The notes beneath the pieces are model-generated. The model saw only the letters and a program-made list of their open reading frames with translations. It searched no databases and was not told the origin of the DNA. This document shows, piece after piece, positions 36,620 to 46,060 of a stretch of DNA of 64,000 nucleotides. The position numbers and the translations under genes were made by a program. This DNA is from Rubrivivax sp. (GTDB taxonomy: Bacteria > Pseudomonadota > Gammaproteobacteria > Burkholderiales > Burkholderiaceae_C): assembly GCA_027485165.1 (NCBI GenBank), contig JAIXRN010000101.1:62001-126000 (forward strand), written 5' to 3'. Each line of letters opens with the position of its first letter. The stretch's first letter is position 1.

Positions 36620-37120
36620 ATGGACAACAGCGACCTGGCCCCAACCCCGCCCGCAATCGGCACGCGCGCTGAATTCCATGCCGCGGTGGCCTGGGCCGTG
36701 CAAGCGGCGCTGGCGCGCCAGGCGCGGCGGCTGCTGTGGGTGGACCCGGACTTTTCCGCCTGGCCCCTGGGCCAGCCAGAGCTGTTGTCCACCCTGCAAG
36801 CCTGGTTGCGGCTGCCCCAGCGCCGGCTGGTGCTGCTGGCCCGGCACTACGACGAAGTGCCGAGATGCCATCCGCGGTTCGTGGCCTGGCGGCGCGACTG
36901 GGCCCACGCCATCGACCCGTGGGTCGCGCCGGCCGAAGCGGCAGCCTTGCCCTGTGTGCTGGTCGACGACGGCCCGGTATTGCTGCAGATGTTTGACGGC
37001 CCGCAACTGCGTGGCCGGGCCAGCCTGGACGCCCGCGAGGCGCGCCGCTGGCGCCAAGAGCTTGATGCAGTTTTGCAACAGTCCGAGCCTGGCTTTCCGG
37101 TGCAGACCCTGGGCCTCTAG
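36620..37120 (+). CDS. Conserved hypothetical protein downstream of roxA
   Basis: A 166-residue soluble protein that I do not recognise as a named family. It has alternating hydrophobic strands (RRLLWVDPDFSAWPLG; RRLVLLARHYDEV; PCVLVDDGPVLLQMFDGPQ) and ends in WRQELDAVLQQSEPGFPVQTLGL split by helices. The layout of two strands with D/H-containing turns loosely recalls phospholipase-D-like folds, but HKD motifs are absent. ATG 36620 has AGGA upstream. It lies 17 bases after roxA and is probably cotranscribed. No signal peptide or membrane segment. Confidence 0.78.
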   Translation: MDNSDLAPTPPAIGTRAEFHAAVAWAVQAALARQARRLLWVDPDFSAWPLGQPELLSTLQAWLRLPQRRLVLLARHYDEVPRCHPRFVAWRRDWAHAIDPWVAPAEAAALPCVLVDDGPVLLQMFDGPQLRGRASLDAREARRWRQELDAVLQQSEPGFPVQTLGL

Positions 37121-37357
37121 GGAATGCCCTAGGCCGGGCTATACTCGTCGGCTAGGTAGAAGTTGCGAAATGCCTGGTCGTATGACGGGGTAGGGCTCGA
37201 TGAAGCTGCAGTTTTTTGCAGTGTGTCAGGTTCTGCTGATCGTCCTGCACCCATTTTGTCGCCCGCCTTTGCCGTTGATGGGTCTCTGAGAGTTCTCGAA
37301 GAGTGCCCTTCCAAGAAGCATTGTTCCCGACCCATACACAACTCCTGAGGATCCACC
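37121..37357. other. 237-base leader region with lower GC before alanine-rich lipoprotein gene
   Basis: Composition drops visibly (I estimate the low 50s percent GC). Features: a -10-like TATACT near 37139-37144, a small hairpin CTGCA-GTTTTT-TGCAG at 37206-37221, and a good Shine-Dalgarno (TGAGGA) just before ATG 37358. If TATACT is used the mRNA leader would be about 210 bases, long for this window. A short open frame at 37163-37348 has no recognisable content. Confidence 0.45.
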
Positions 37358-37639
37358 ATGAACAAGTCTCTCGCGCTCGCCACTCTGGTCGCCGCTGTTG
37401 CCCTGGCCGCCTGCGGCAAGAAGCCCGAAGAAATGCCGGCAGCTCCCGCTGCCCCGGCTGCGGCCGTTGCTGAAGCCGCTTCGGCTGTCGGTGCCGCTGC
37501 CAGCGCCACCGCTGCCGCCGCCTCGGCCACCGCCGGCGCCGCTTCGGCCATGGCTGCCGACGCTACCGCTTCTGCTGCCGCCGCCCTGGGCACCGCTGCC
37601 AGCGCTGTCGAAGCCGCCAAGGACGCCGTCAAGAAGTAA
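37358..37639 (+). CDS. Small alanine-rich lipoprotein
   Basis: A 93-residue protein. The signal peptide MNKSLALATLVAAVALAAC ends at a lipobox (LAAC, C19), predicting a lipid-anchored periplasmic or outer-membrane protein. The mature part is almost half alanine with serine/threonine/glutamate, in repeats of ASA/ATA/AAS type (residues 33-88), likely one long helix. It ends in AKDAVKK, positively charged. This composition recalls small helical lipoproteins such as Lpp, although no heptad pattern or C-terminal Lpp lysine motif is certain. It has a strong Shine-Dalgarno and its own terminator, so it is probably an abundant single-gene transcript. Confidence 0.85.
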   Translation: MNKSLALATLVAAVALAACGKKPEEMPAAPAAPAAAVAEAASAVGAAASATAAAASATAGAASAMAADATASAAAALGTAASAVEAAKDAVKK

Positions 37640-37693
37640 GCCCTGGTATCGGGTGCCACATCACACCCCGGTGTGCTGTGGCGCAGAAACAAG

Positions 37694-37720
37694 AAAGCCG
37701 CCCCCCGGGGCGGCTTTTTT
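37694..37720. terminator. Intrinsic terminator after alanine-rich lipoprotein gene
   Basis: A GC-rich hairpin AAAGCCGCCC/GGGCGGCTTT with a tight loop, followed by a T-run (six T at 37715-37720). A preceding A-run gives limited activity from the other side, where bamC ends at 37744. Confidence 0.92.
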
Positions 37721-37743
37721 ATGTTCGCTTGCGAGCGCGGTCT

Positions 37744-38871
37744 TCAGCGCAGTTCGTTCACCAGCTGGCCGACGATGCGCTGGGCATTGGCGCCGTTTTC
37801 AGGCTGGCCGGCCGACGTCAGCACCGACACGGTGGTCTTGTCGCCAGTGCCCTGCACGGCAATGCGGTAGCGCAGCGGTGCATTGCCGCCGTCGCCGCCA
37901 AACCAGCGGCGCCAGAAGGGCGGGTCTTCGGCATTGGCGGTGGCCGGGTCGACATAGCGCACGTAGTACAAGCCGCCAGCGCGGTCGCGGTCTTCCACGC
38001 TGAAGCCGCTTCGGTCAAGGGCCAGGCCGACACGGCGCCAGGCGCGTTCGAAAGGCTCGTCGACTTCCAGCGCCGCCGTGGCGCGCCCGGTCAGGCTGCG
38101 GGCGCGGGCCGGGGCTTCGGGCGTGGCGGCCACGCGGGCGGGCGTGGCCACGTCTTCGCGTGCACCCAGGTTCAGCATCAGGCGCGACAGGAATTCGGCT
38201 TCCAGCTGCGGGTCGGCCGGGCGCGGGCGCCAGACCGTGTTTTCCTTGCGCTCGTTGGTGTATTCCTCGATCAGCGCCCGGTGCGAGACAAAGATCTCGG
38301 TGCCCGATTCCGTGCGCTCCAGCCGGGTCCGGAAGAGGTCGCGTTCACCGCTGTCGAACAGGCGCGGCAACACGCGGCCCAGGCTGTTGCGGATCAGGTC
38401 GTTGGGCAGCTTGGCGCGGTTTTCCGTCCAGCCGGTTTCCATCACGCCAACCGCAGCGTCGTCGACTTCCAGCGCAAAGCCGTTCTGCGTCCAGAACCCC
38501 TTGACGCGGGGCCACAGCTGTTCGGGTGTGACGCCAGGCACCACCAGCCAGCGCGCCTGGCCTTGGCGTTCGATGCGCAGGTCGCCCCGCTGGCTGACGG
38601 CCACGCTGGGCCCTCCGGCAGCCGCGGCAGCGGCGCCGCGCGGGCCCGCGGATGCGGCAGCGCTGACCACGCCGCCCTGCGGCTGGTAGCGGCTGTCCTT
38701 GGCCAGCTGGGTCAGGTCGGGCGGCACTTCCAGCGGCGCGGTCTTGCCTGCCCCGGCCTTGTAATCGACCTTGCTGCCGAACAGACCCTCGGTCGACGAG
38801 CAGCCGCCCAGCACCAAGGCCAGGGCCAGGGTGGCCAGCCTCAAGGGGGTGACGGCGTATACGGATTTCAC
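37744..38871 (-). CDS. bamC: Outer membrane protein assembly factor BamC-like lipoprotein
   Basis: A 375-residue lipoprotein. The signal peptide SVYAVTPLRLATLALALVLGGC has its lipobox cysteine followed by SSTEGLFGSKVDYK. The N-terminal segment (LEVPPDLTQLAKDSRYQP) is the BamC lasso that contacts BamD. Two helix-grip domains follow (about 115-230 and 275-370: WPRVKGFWTQNGFALEV; WRRVGLALDRSGFSVEDRD). It is part of the BAM complex for outer-membrane protein insertion. Start GTG 38871 with GGAGAG upstream matches the family. It follows dapA, as nlpB/bamC follows dapA in Escherichia coli, supporting the assignment. Confidence 0.92.
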   Translation of the reverse strand: MKSVYAVTPLRLATLALALVLGGCSSTEGLFGSKVDYKAGAGKTAPLEVPPDLTQLAKDSRYQPQGGVVSAAASAGPRGAAAAAAGGPSVAVSQRGDLRIERQGQARWLVVPGVTPEQLWPRVKGFWTQNGFALEVDDAAVGVMETGWTENRAKLPNDLIRNSLGRVLPRLFDSGERDLFRTRLERTESGTEIFVSHRALIEEYTNERKENTVWRPRPADPQLEAEFLSRLMLNLGAREDVATPARVAATPEAPARARSLTGRATAALEVDEPFERAWRRVGLALDRSGFSVEDRDRAGGLYYVRYVDPATANAEDPPFWRRWFGGDGGNAPLRYRIAVQGTGDKTTVSVLTSAGQPENGANAQRIVGQLVNELR

Positions 38872-38956
38872 TTTGGGGTCTCTCCAGTGCGGCGGGCTGA
38901 TCGTGCGCCGTCGGTGATGATGGGGGACGCTTGCGCAGGCGTTCCGGCGTAGGCGT

Positions 38957-39847
<891 letters not shown>

Positions 39848-39895
39848 GCGCAAAGGGCTCTTGGGGTGGGGACGCGGGCCGGCCGTTCCGGCAGC

Positions 39896-40465
39896 CTAGC
39901 CCGTGATTTTAGCGGGCAGGGCCTGCAGCGCCGGCGGGCCACTGCGGCCCTGCACCGCGGCCAGGCGCTGCAGACAGCGGCCGGGGGCGGGCAGGGGGTC
40001 GAAGCCGTCTTCATAGGCCACCACGCGCAGACCGGAAAAGGCCTGCAACAGTTCCCCGGCTTGCAGCAGGAAGTCGGGCCGCGACGGGCGACCGATGTGC
40101 TGCTGGCCGTCGGCAAAGGTTTCGTAGATCAGCACGCCGCCGGGTGCCAGGCTGGCCTGCAACAGTGGCAGCAGCGGGCGCCACAGGTAGTGGGTGACGA
40201 GCACCGCATCGAAGTGCCGGCCGGCCAGCGGCCAGGGCCCGGATTCGATGTCGGCTTGCACGCATTCGGCCAGGGCTTGCAGGCCCGCCAGGGCGGCGGC
40301 GTCGCGGTCCACGGCAGTGAGGCGATGGCCCTGTTCCACCAGCCAGCGAACATGGCGCCCGCTGCCGCAGGCCAGGTCCAGCACGTTGCCGCCCGGGGCG
40401 ATGAGGTGCGCCCAGCGCTGCACCCAGGCCGAAGGCGCGGGATCAGCGTGCCCGCCATGCAGCAT
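39896..40465 (-). CDS. Class I SAM-dependent methyltransferase
   Basis: A 189-residue Rossmann-fold methyltransferase with SAM motif I VLDLACGSGRHVRWL, acidic motif LTAVDRD, and CVQADIESGPWPLAGRHFDAVLVTHYLWR. The overall shape resembles the TehB/UbiE-like small-molecule group; the substrate is unknown. ATG 40465 overlaps the stop of a 42-residue membrane-protein frame by one base (TGATG), so translation is probably coupled. Third in an MFS/small protein/methyltransferase string. Confidence 0.87.
   Translation of the reverse strand: MLHGGHADPAPSAWVQRWAHLIAPGGNVLDLACGSGRHVRWLVEQGHRLTAVDRDAAALAGLQALAECVQADIESGPWPLAGRHFDAVLVTHYLWRPLLPLLQASLAPGGVLIYETFADGQQHIGRPSRPDFLLQAGELLQAFSGLRVVAYEDGFDPLPAPGRCLQRLAAVQGRSGPPALQALPAKITG
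39906..39911 (-). promoter_or_regulatory. -10-like box TAAAAT for dapA
   Basis: Minus-strand TAAAAT about 58 bases before the dapA ATG (39847), overlapping the last codons of the methyltransferase gene. It is AT-rich in a GC-rich setting; the -35 is not clear. Confidence 0.4.
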
Positions 40466-40593
40466 CAGAAGCAGGCCCAGACGCGGTTGGCCAGGTCCAC
40501 CGCCAGGTGCGGGTTCTGGTAGGCCATGAACACCAGCGCCAGCACCACCAGCACCAGCGCGCGAAGCAGCCACACGCGCAGCGGCGTGCCCAT
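40465..40593 (-). CDS. Small single-span membrane protein (42 residues)
   Basis: A 42-residue frame: MGTPLRVWLLR, a hydrophobic segment ALVLVVLALVFMAY (about residues 12-25), then QNPHLAVDLANRVWACF. It starts 2 bases after the MFS transporter stop and its TGA overlaps the methyltransferase ATG. Tight spacing on both sides, a positive N-terminus and one clear membrane span make it a credible gene. I do not recognise a family; it may be a transporter accessory peptide or simply a coupling frame. Confidence 0.6.
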   Translation of the reverse strand: MGTPLRVWLLRALVLVVLALVFMAYQNPHLAVDLANRVWACF

Positions 40594-40595
40594 CG

Positions 40596-41840
40596 TCAGG
40601 CCGCAGCCGGCCGGGCGGTGCGCACGATGGCGGCTTCGCGCACCGGCAGGTTGGCCGCCACGGCCAGGGCGCTCAGGCCGACGGCGATCCACCACACCAC
40701 GTCGTAGCTGCCGGTGGCGTCGAACAGCTTGCCGCCCAGCCACACGCCCAGGAAGCTGCCGATCTGGTGGCTGAGAAAGACGAAGCCGCCCAGCATCGAC
40801 ATGTACTGCACGCCGAAGATCTGCGCCACGATGGCGTTGGTCGGTGGCACGGTGGACAGCCACAGGAAGCCCATCACGCTGGCGAAGACGTACACCGACA
40901 TCGGTGTCAGCGGTGCCAGCACGAAGGCCGTGATGGCGACCGCACGCAGCGCATAGATGGCGGCCAGGATGTAGCGCTTGGCCATCTTCTGGCCCAGGCT
41001 GCCCGCGGTGTAGGTGCCAAAGACATTGAACAGCCCGATCAGCGCCAATGCGGTGGTGGCCACGCCGGGTTCCAGGCCCTTGTCCTTCAGGTAGCTGGGC
41101 AGGTGCACGCCGATGAACACGACCTGGAAGCCGCAGACGAAGTAGCCCAGCGTCAGCAGCCGGAAGCTGGGGTAGGCGAAGGCTTCGCGCAGCGCGGCCA
41201 TCACGCTTTGCTGCGGGCCGGTGGCGGCGGCGCGCGGCGGTTCCTTCAGGAAGAAGGCCAGCGGCATGATCACCAGGGCCAGGCAGCCCAGAACAAACAA
41301 CGCGTTCTGCCAGCCGAAGCCGCCGATCAGCCAGTTTTCCACCGGCACCATCAGGAACTGGCCGAACGAACCGGCTGCGGCGGTGACGCCCATGGCCCAG
41401 GACCGCTTGGCCGGGTCCACCTGCCGCGCGATGACGCCGTACACCACGGCATACGTGGTGCCGCTTTGCGCCAGGCCCAGCAGGATGCCCGCGCTGCCGG
41501 TGAAGGCCAGGCCCGAGGTGGCCAGCGCCATCAGCACCAGCCCCGCGCCGTACAGCAGGCTGCCGACGATGAGCACGCGGAAGGCGCCGTACTTGTCGGC
41601 CAGCATGCCCGCCAGCGGCCCGGCCAGGCCCCAGGCCAGGTTCTGGATCGCCAGCGCGAAGGCGAAGGTCTCACGCGTCCAGCCGCGGTCCATGGTGATG
41701 GGCTGCAGCCACAGGCCGAAGCCGTGGCGGATGCCCATGCTCAGGGTGACGATCAGGGCGCCGCAGACGAGCACCTGCGTCATCGACAGTGTCGGCCGCG
41801 GTGGATTCGTCGGTGCGGGCGGCACGGAAGCTGCGTTCAT
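40596..41840 (-). CDS. Major facilitator superfamily transporter
   Basis: A 414-residue twelve-helix permease. The MFS signature between helices 2 and 3 is visible as [20 protein letters not shown], and [19 protein letters not shown] at the first helix resembles the monocarboxylate/oxalate-formate branch (YbfB-like). The substrate is not readable. ATG 41840 is preceded by GAGAG at a suitable distance. It is divergent from dadA across 94 bases that carry a direct repeat, so the two may be co-regulated and handle related substrates such as amino or oxo acids. Confidence 0.9.
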   Translation of the reverse strand: MNAASVPPAPTNPPRPTLSMTQVLVCGALIVTLSMGIRHGFGLWLQPITMDRGWTRETFAFALAIQNLAWGLAGPLAGMLADKYGAFRVLIVGSLLYGAGLVLMALATSGLAFTGSAGILLGLAQSGTTYAVVYGVIARQVDPAKRSWAMGVTAAAGSFGQFLMVPVENWLIGGFGWQNALFVLGCLALVIMPLAFFLKEPPRAAATGPQQSVMAALREAFAYPSFRLLTLGYFVCGFQVVFIGVHLPSYLKDKGLEPGVATTALALIGLFNVFGTYTAGSLGQKMAKRYILAAIYALRAVAITAFVLAPLTPMSVYVFASVMGFLWLSTVPPTNAIVAQIFGVQYMSMLGGFVFLSHQIGSFLGVWLGGKLFDATGSYDVVWWIAVGLSALAVAANLPVREAAIVRTARPAAA

Positions 41841-41883
41841 CCGGAGATTCTCTCGGAAAACGCTGCACGGCTTCGGTGCCTGC

Positions 41884-41901
41884 GCCGATACAGTGCCGAT
41901 A
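41884..41901. repeat. Direct repeat GCCGATA x2 in MFS/dadA divergent region
   Basis: GCCGATA at 41884-41890 and again at 41895-41901, 11 bases apart, i.e. one helical turn. The elements include TACAGT and GATAGT hexamers that may be -10 boxes. A regulator could bind both copies on the same face of the helix. Confidence 0.5.
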
Positions 41902-41934
41902 GTCCTGCGGGACGCCAAATCACAGGAGTACGCG

Positions 41935-43236
41935 ATGAAGGTCTTGGTGCTGGGCGGCGGTGTCATCGGCGTGTCCACGGCCTACTACCTGGCCAAGGCC
42001 GGGCACGAGGTGGAACTGGTGGACCGCCAGAGCGGCCCGGCGCTGGAAACCAGCTTCGGCAACGCCGGTGAAGTCAGCCCCGGCTACAGCGCGCCCTGGG
42101 CCGGGCCGGGCGTGCCCATCAAGGCCATCAAGTGGATGCTGATGCAGCACAGCCCCCTGGTCATCTGGCCGCTGCTGGACCCGGCCATGTGGCGCTGGGG
42201 CGCGATGATGCTGGCCAACTGCACTCAGCGCGCGTACGCGCTGAACAAGAGCCGCATGGTGCCGATTGCCGAATACAGCCGCGACTGCCTGAAGGCGCTG
42301 CGCGCTGAAACCGGCATCGCCTACGACGACCGTGCGCAGGGCACGCTGCAGCTGTTCCGCACGCAGAAGCAGCTGGACAGCATCGGCGGCGATGTCGACG
42401 TCCTGAAGCAATACGGCGTGCCTTTCGAAGTGCTGGACCGGGCTGGCTTCTGTGCCGTCGAACCCGCGCTGAAGCTGACGCAGGACAAGTTCGTCGGCGC
42501 GCTGCGCCTGCCGAACGACGAGACCGGCGACTGCTTCAAGTTCACCTGCCGCTTGGCCGAAATGGCCGCGGCCCTGGGCGTGAAGTTCCGCTGGAACACG
42601 CGCATCCAGCAGCTGCAGGTGGGTGGCGGCGCCATCACCGGCGTGCACACCGACGCTGGCCTGCTGCAGGCCGACAAGGTCGTGCTGGCCCTGGGCAGCC
42701 ATTCGCCGCTGCTGCTGAAGCCCGTGGGGCTGGACATCCCCGTGTACCCGGTGAAGGGCTACAGCATCACCGTGCCCATCACCGACCCGGCCTATGCCCC
42801 GGAATCCACCATCATGGACGAGACCCACAAGGTCGCCGTCACGCGCCTGGGCGACCGCATCCGCGTGGGCGGCACGGCCGAACTGGCCGGCTTCAGCCTG
42901 AACCTGCGCGAGCCGCGCCGCGCGACGCTGAACCACGTCGTCACCGACCTGTTTCCGCGCGGCGGCGACGTCAGCAAGGCCAGCTTCTGGTGCGGCCTGC
43001 GCCCGATGACGCCCGACGGCACGCCCATCGTCGGCACCACGCCGATCGCCAACCTGCTGCTGGCCACCGGCCACGGCACGCTGGGCTGGACCATGGCCGC
43101 CGGCACCGGCCGCCTGATCGCCGACCTGGTCAGCGGCCGCCAGCCCGAGATCGACGTCAGCGGGCTGAACGTGGCGCGCTACGCCCGCGGCGGCGGCAGC
43201 GGTGCTGGCGTGCACAGCGGCGCCGCCACGGCCTGA
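41935..43236 (+). CDS. dadA: D-amino acid dehydrogenase small subunit-type FAD enzyme
   Basis: A 433-residue DAO-family flavoprotein that oxidises D-amino acids (classically D-alanine) to oxo acids, passing electrons to the respiratory chain. The FAD-binding fold opens with [21 protein letters not shown] and ends with the family tail [42 protein letters not shown] and [12 protein letters not shown] are DadA hallmarks. ATG 41935 has CAGGAG upstream. A C-terminal extension [15 protein letters not shown] is low-complexity. It begins the 41.9-51.3 kb catabolic cluster; a racemase-family gene follows 55 bases later. Confidence 0.94.
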   Translation: MKVLVLGGGVIGVSTAYYLAKAGHEVELVDRQSGPALETSFGNAGEVSPGYSAPWAGPGVPIKAIKWMLMQHSPLVIWPLLDPAMWRWGAMMLANCTQRAYALNKSRMVPIAEYSRDCLKALRAETGIAYDDRAQGTLQLFRTQKQLDSIGGDVDVLKQYGVPFEVLDRAGFCAVEPALKLTQDKFVGALRLPNDETGDCFKFTCRLAEMAAALGVKFRWNTRIQQLQVGGGAITGVHTDAGLLQADKVVLALGSHSPLLLKPVGLDIPVYPVKGYSITVPITDPAYAPESTIMDETHKVAVTRLGDRIRVGGTAELAGFSLNLREPRRATLNHVVTDLFPRGGDVSKASFWCGLRPMTPDGTPIVGTTPIANLLLATGHGTLGWTMAAGTGRLIADLVSGRQPEIDVSGLNVARYARGGGSGAGVHSGAATA

Positions 43237-43291
43237 CCGGGGCCGGCAGGCCAGGGCGCCCGACGGCACGCAACCTGCTGCGAAACCGGGC

Positions 43292-44269
43292 ATGAGCTCG
43301 TCCGCCACGGCATCCGCCATTGACCCTGCACCTGCCGCCAGCGGCATCGACCAGCCTGTGCCGACCCTGCTGGTCCTGAACCCCAACACCAGCCAGGACG
43401 TGACGGCGCTGCTGGCCGCCGCGGCCCAGCGCGTAGCGGCAGCGCAGCTGGAACGCCTGGCAGCCCAGCACAGGGGCCCGGGCCCTGGCCGGGCGCCTGG
43501 GCCAGTGCGCATCAGGACGGTGACGGCGCCGTTCGGTCCGCGCTACATCACGGGCGAAGTGGGGGCTGCCATCGCCGCCCATGGCGCGATGGAAGGCCTG
43601 GCGCTGGACGTGCAGGCACACGGGGTGCCGACGGCCGTGCTGCTGGCCTGCTTCGGCGACCCTGGCCTGTTTGCCTTGCGTGCGCTGGCCCCTTGTCCGG
43701 TGCTGGGGCTGGCCGAAGCGTCGATGCGCGCCGCTGCGGCCATCGGCCCGTTCGTGGTGCTGACGGGCGGTGCGGCCTGGGTGCCGATGCTGCAGCGGCT
43801 GGCGCAGGCGCTGCCGCTGCCGGCGCCGATGCTGGGTGTGCAGGCGCTGCCCCGCAGCGGGGGCGAAATGGCCGCGCAGCCGCAGCAGGCTGTGGAATGG
43901 CTGGCCGAGGCTGGCGCGCAGGCCTTGCAGCGCTGGCCGCAGGCCCGTGCGCTGCTGCTGGGCGGCGCGGGGCTGGCCGGGTTGGCTGCGCCCCTGGCCG
44001 GGCGGTTGCCGGTGCCCGTGCTGGACAACGTCGCGCTGGCGCTGGAAGCCGCGCTGGCCGCCGCGCGCGGCGCCTTTGGGCCAGTCGCGCATGGCGATGG
44101 CGCGCCCTCGGGTGACCCCGGCCTTGCGGGGGATCACGCGGCCGTTCGCGCTGGTGCCTGGCGCGACCTGCCAGGCGAACCCGCCGAACCCGGCGAACCC
44201 GGCCCTTGGCAGGGCCTGGGGCCTGGCCTGTCGGGCTGGCTGCCGGGCGGGCCATCTCAGGGGTCTTGA
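43292..44269 (+). CDS. Asp/Glu/hydantoin (allantoin) racemase family protein with altered active site
   Basis: A 325-residue protein whose core (about 23-262) fits the Asp/Glu/hydantoin racemase superfamily: LLVLNPNTSQDVT at the N-terminus, VTAPFGPRYITG, then the first catalytic motif TAVLLACFGDPGL with C120. At the second motif the usual cysteine (GCAG) is glycine (LLLGGAGLAG, G225), so two-base racemisation should be impaired. Beyond residue 262 is a P/G/E-rich tail including a 9-bp repeat-coded GEPAEPGEP; family members usually end near 240. ATG 43292 is chosen over an upstream frame that overlaps dadA. It is next to dadA and the ABC operon. Confidence 0.82.
   Translation: MSSSATASAIDPAPAASGIDQPVPTLLVLNPNTSQDVTALLAAAAQRVAAAQLERLAAQHRGPGPGRAPGPVRIRTVTAPFGPRYITGEVGAAIAAHGAMEGLALDVQAHGVPTAVLLACFGDPGLFALRALAPCPVLGLAEASMRAAAAIGPFVVLTGGAAWVPMLQRLAQALPLPAPMLGVQALPRSGGEMAAQPQQAVEWLAEAGAQALQRWPQARALLLGGAGLAGLAAPLAGRLPVPVLDNVALALEAALAAARGAFGPVAHGDGAPSGDPGLAGDHAAVRAGAWRDLPGEPAEPGEPGPWQGLGPGLSGWLPGGPSQGS
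44174..44200 (+). repeat. 9-bp tandem repeat in the racemase-family gene tail
   Basis: Three consecutive units of GSCGAACCC (GGCGAACCC, GCCGAACCC, GGCGAACCC) encode the GEPAEPGEP string. In-frame, within the low-complexity C-terminal extension. Confidence 0.9.
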
Positions 44270-44339
44270 CCACCGCCCAAACCGCCACCTGAGCCCTGGT
44301 GGCACAGGCCTTGCAATCCGTTGCGGGGTCTCAACCCTG

Positions 44340-46037
44340 ATGCCGTACGCGCCCATGACCAAGCCGCTCTTGCCGACTTCGCCCATCGCTCCACGCATGT
44401 CTGGCCGTCTGGTGGCCACCCGCCTGGTCCTTGCCGCCTGTCTGGTGCTGGCAGCGCCGGCCCATGCGCAGGAAAAGGTGCTGCGCATCGCGATGACCGC
44501 GGCCGACATCCCGCGCACGCTGGGCCAGCCCGACCAGGGTTTCGAAGGCAACCGCTTCACCGGCATCCCGATGTATGACGCGCTCACGCATTGGGATTTG
44601 TCCAAGGCCGATGCGCCCAGCGTGCTGATCCCTGGCCTGGCGCTCAGCTGGGCCGTGGACGCCAAAGACAAGACCAAGTGGGTGTTCAAGCTGCGCCCGG
44701 GCGTGAAGTTCCATGACGGCAGCGAGCTCAACGCCGACGCCGTGGTCTGGAACGTGCGCAAGGTGCTGGACAAGGACGCCCCCCACTTCGACCCCAGCCA
44801 GGTGGGCGTGACGGCCAGCCGCATGCCCACGCTGCGCACGGCGCGCAAGATCGACAACCTGACGGTGGAGCTGACCACCAGCGAACCCGACTCCTTTTTG
44901 CCGGTGAACCTGACCAACCTGTTCATGGCCAGCCCGGCCCACTGGCAGAAGAAGTTCGACGCTGCCCCGGGGGCTGCGCCGGCCGACAAGGCCAAGGCCG
45001 CCTGGACAGCCTTTGCTGCCGACGCCAGCGGCAGCGGCCCCTTCAAGATGGCGCGCTTCGTGCCGCGTGAACGCCTGGAAATGGTGGCCAACAAAGCCTA
45101 CTGGGACCCCAAGCGCACGCCCAAGATCGACCGCGTGGTGATGCTGCCCATGCCCGAAGCCAATGCCCGCACGGCAGCGCTGCTGTCGGGCCAGGTCGAC
45201 TGGATCGAAGCCCCGGCGCCGGACGCCATGGCCACCATCCAGCAGCGCGGCAACAAGATCTATTTCAACCAGCAGCCGCACGTCTGGCCCTGGCAGCTGA
45301 GCTTTGCCGAGGGCTCGCCCTGGCTGGACAAGCGCGTGCGTCATGCAGCCAACCTGTGCGTGGACCGGCTGGGCCTGATGAAGCTGCTGGGCGGCATGAT
45401 GTCGCCGCCAAAGGGCACCGTGCCGCCTGGCCACCCGTGGTGGGGCAACCCGAAGTTCGACATCCGCTATGACCTGCCCGCCGCGCAGAAGCTGATGGCC
45501 GAAGCCGGCCACAGCGCGGCCAAGCCACTGAAGGTGAAGGTGCAGATCAGCGCCAGCGGCTCGGGCCAGATGCAGCCCTTGCCGATGAACGAATTCGTGC
45601 AGCAGAGCCTGAAGGCCTGCTACTTCGACGTCCAGTTCGACGTCATCGAATGGAACACGCTGTTCACCAACTGGCGCAAGGGCGCCAAGGACCCGTCGGC
45701 CAACGGCGCCAACGCCACCAACGTCAGTTTCTCGGCCATGGACCCTTTCTTTGCGATGGTCCGCTTCGTCAGCACCAAGACCTTTCCGCCCGTCAGCAAC
45801 AACTGGGGCTACTACGGCAACGAAACCGTCGACAAGCTGGTGGCCGACGCCCGTACGTCCTTCGACGACAAGGCGCGTGATGCGGCGCTGGCCAAGCTGC
45901 ACGCCCACATCGTCGACGACGCGCCCTTCATCTGGATCGCGCACGACGTGGGCCCACGTGCCATGAACCCGAAGGTGGAAGGCGTGGTGCAGCCGCGCAG
46001 CTGGTTCATCGACATCGCCACGATGACAGTCAAGTGA
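44340..46037 (+). CDS. ABC transporter substrate-binding protein (peptide/nickel family 5)
   Basis: A 565-residue periplasmic solute-binding protein. The signal peptide hydrophobic core ends at LVLAAPAHAQ. The mature domain shows family-5 features: EKVLRIAMTAADIPRTLG, WVFKLRPGVKFHDGSELNADAVVWNV (the SBP_bac_5 signature, broken here), GSGPFKMARFVPRERLEM and VRHAANLCVDR. Such proteins feed DppBCDF-type importers with peptides, opines, ureides or other small ligands; the ligand is unknown. The start is uncertain: in-frame ATGs at 44340, 44355 and 44397 are possible, none with a good Shine-Dalgarno; 44397 would give the most compact signal peptide. First transporter gene of a tightly packed operon. 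Confidence 0.9.
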   Translation: MPYAPMTKPLLPTSPIAPRMSGRLVATRLVLAACLVLAAPAHAQEKVLRIAMTAADIPRTLGQPDQGFEGNRFTGIPMYDALTHWDLSKADAPSVLIPGLALSWAVDAKDKTKWVFKLRPGVKFHDGSELNADAVVWNVRKVLDKDAPHFDPSQVGVTASRMPTLRTARKIDNLTVELTTSEPDSFLPVNLTNLFMASPAHWQKKFDAAPGAAPADKAKAAWTAFAADASGSGPFKMARFVPRERLEMVANKAYWDPKRTPKIDRVVMLPMPEANARTAALLSGQVDWIEAPAPDAMATIQQRGNKIYFNQQPHVWPWQLSFAEGSPWLDKRVRHAANLCVDRLGLMKLLGGMMSPPKGTVPPGHPWWGNPKFDIRYDLPAAQKLMAEAGHSAAKPLKVKVQISASGSGQMQPLPMNEFVQQSLKACYFDVQFDVIEWNTLFTNWRKGAKDPSANGANATNVSFSAMDPFFAMVRFVSTKTFPPVSNNWGYYGNETVDKLVADARTSFDDKARDAALAKLHAHIVDDAPFIWIAHDVGPRAMNPKVEGVVQPRSWFIDIATMTVK

Positions 46038-46060
46038 CCCTGCGCTGAGGGCCTGGCACG

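Noticed and set aside
37163-37348. 61-codon open frame in the leader of the alanine-rich lipoprotein
   Set aside because: No Shine-Dalgarno, no recognisable composition, and located in what looks like an untranslated leader.
39848-39895. Lysine riboswitch before dapA
   Set aside because: Only 48 bases separate the genes and the -10 candidate gives a leader near 55 bases, far too short for the lysine aptamer.
43202-43291. Upstream extension of the racemase-family gene overlapping dadA
   Set aside because: The extra residues are arginine/proline-rich shadow sequence of the dadA tail; ATG 43292 is preferred.
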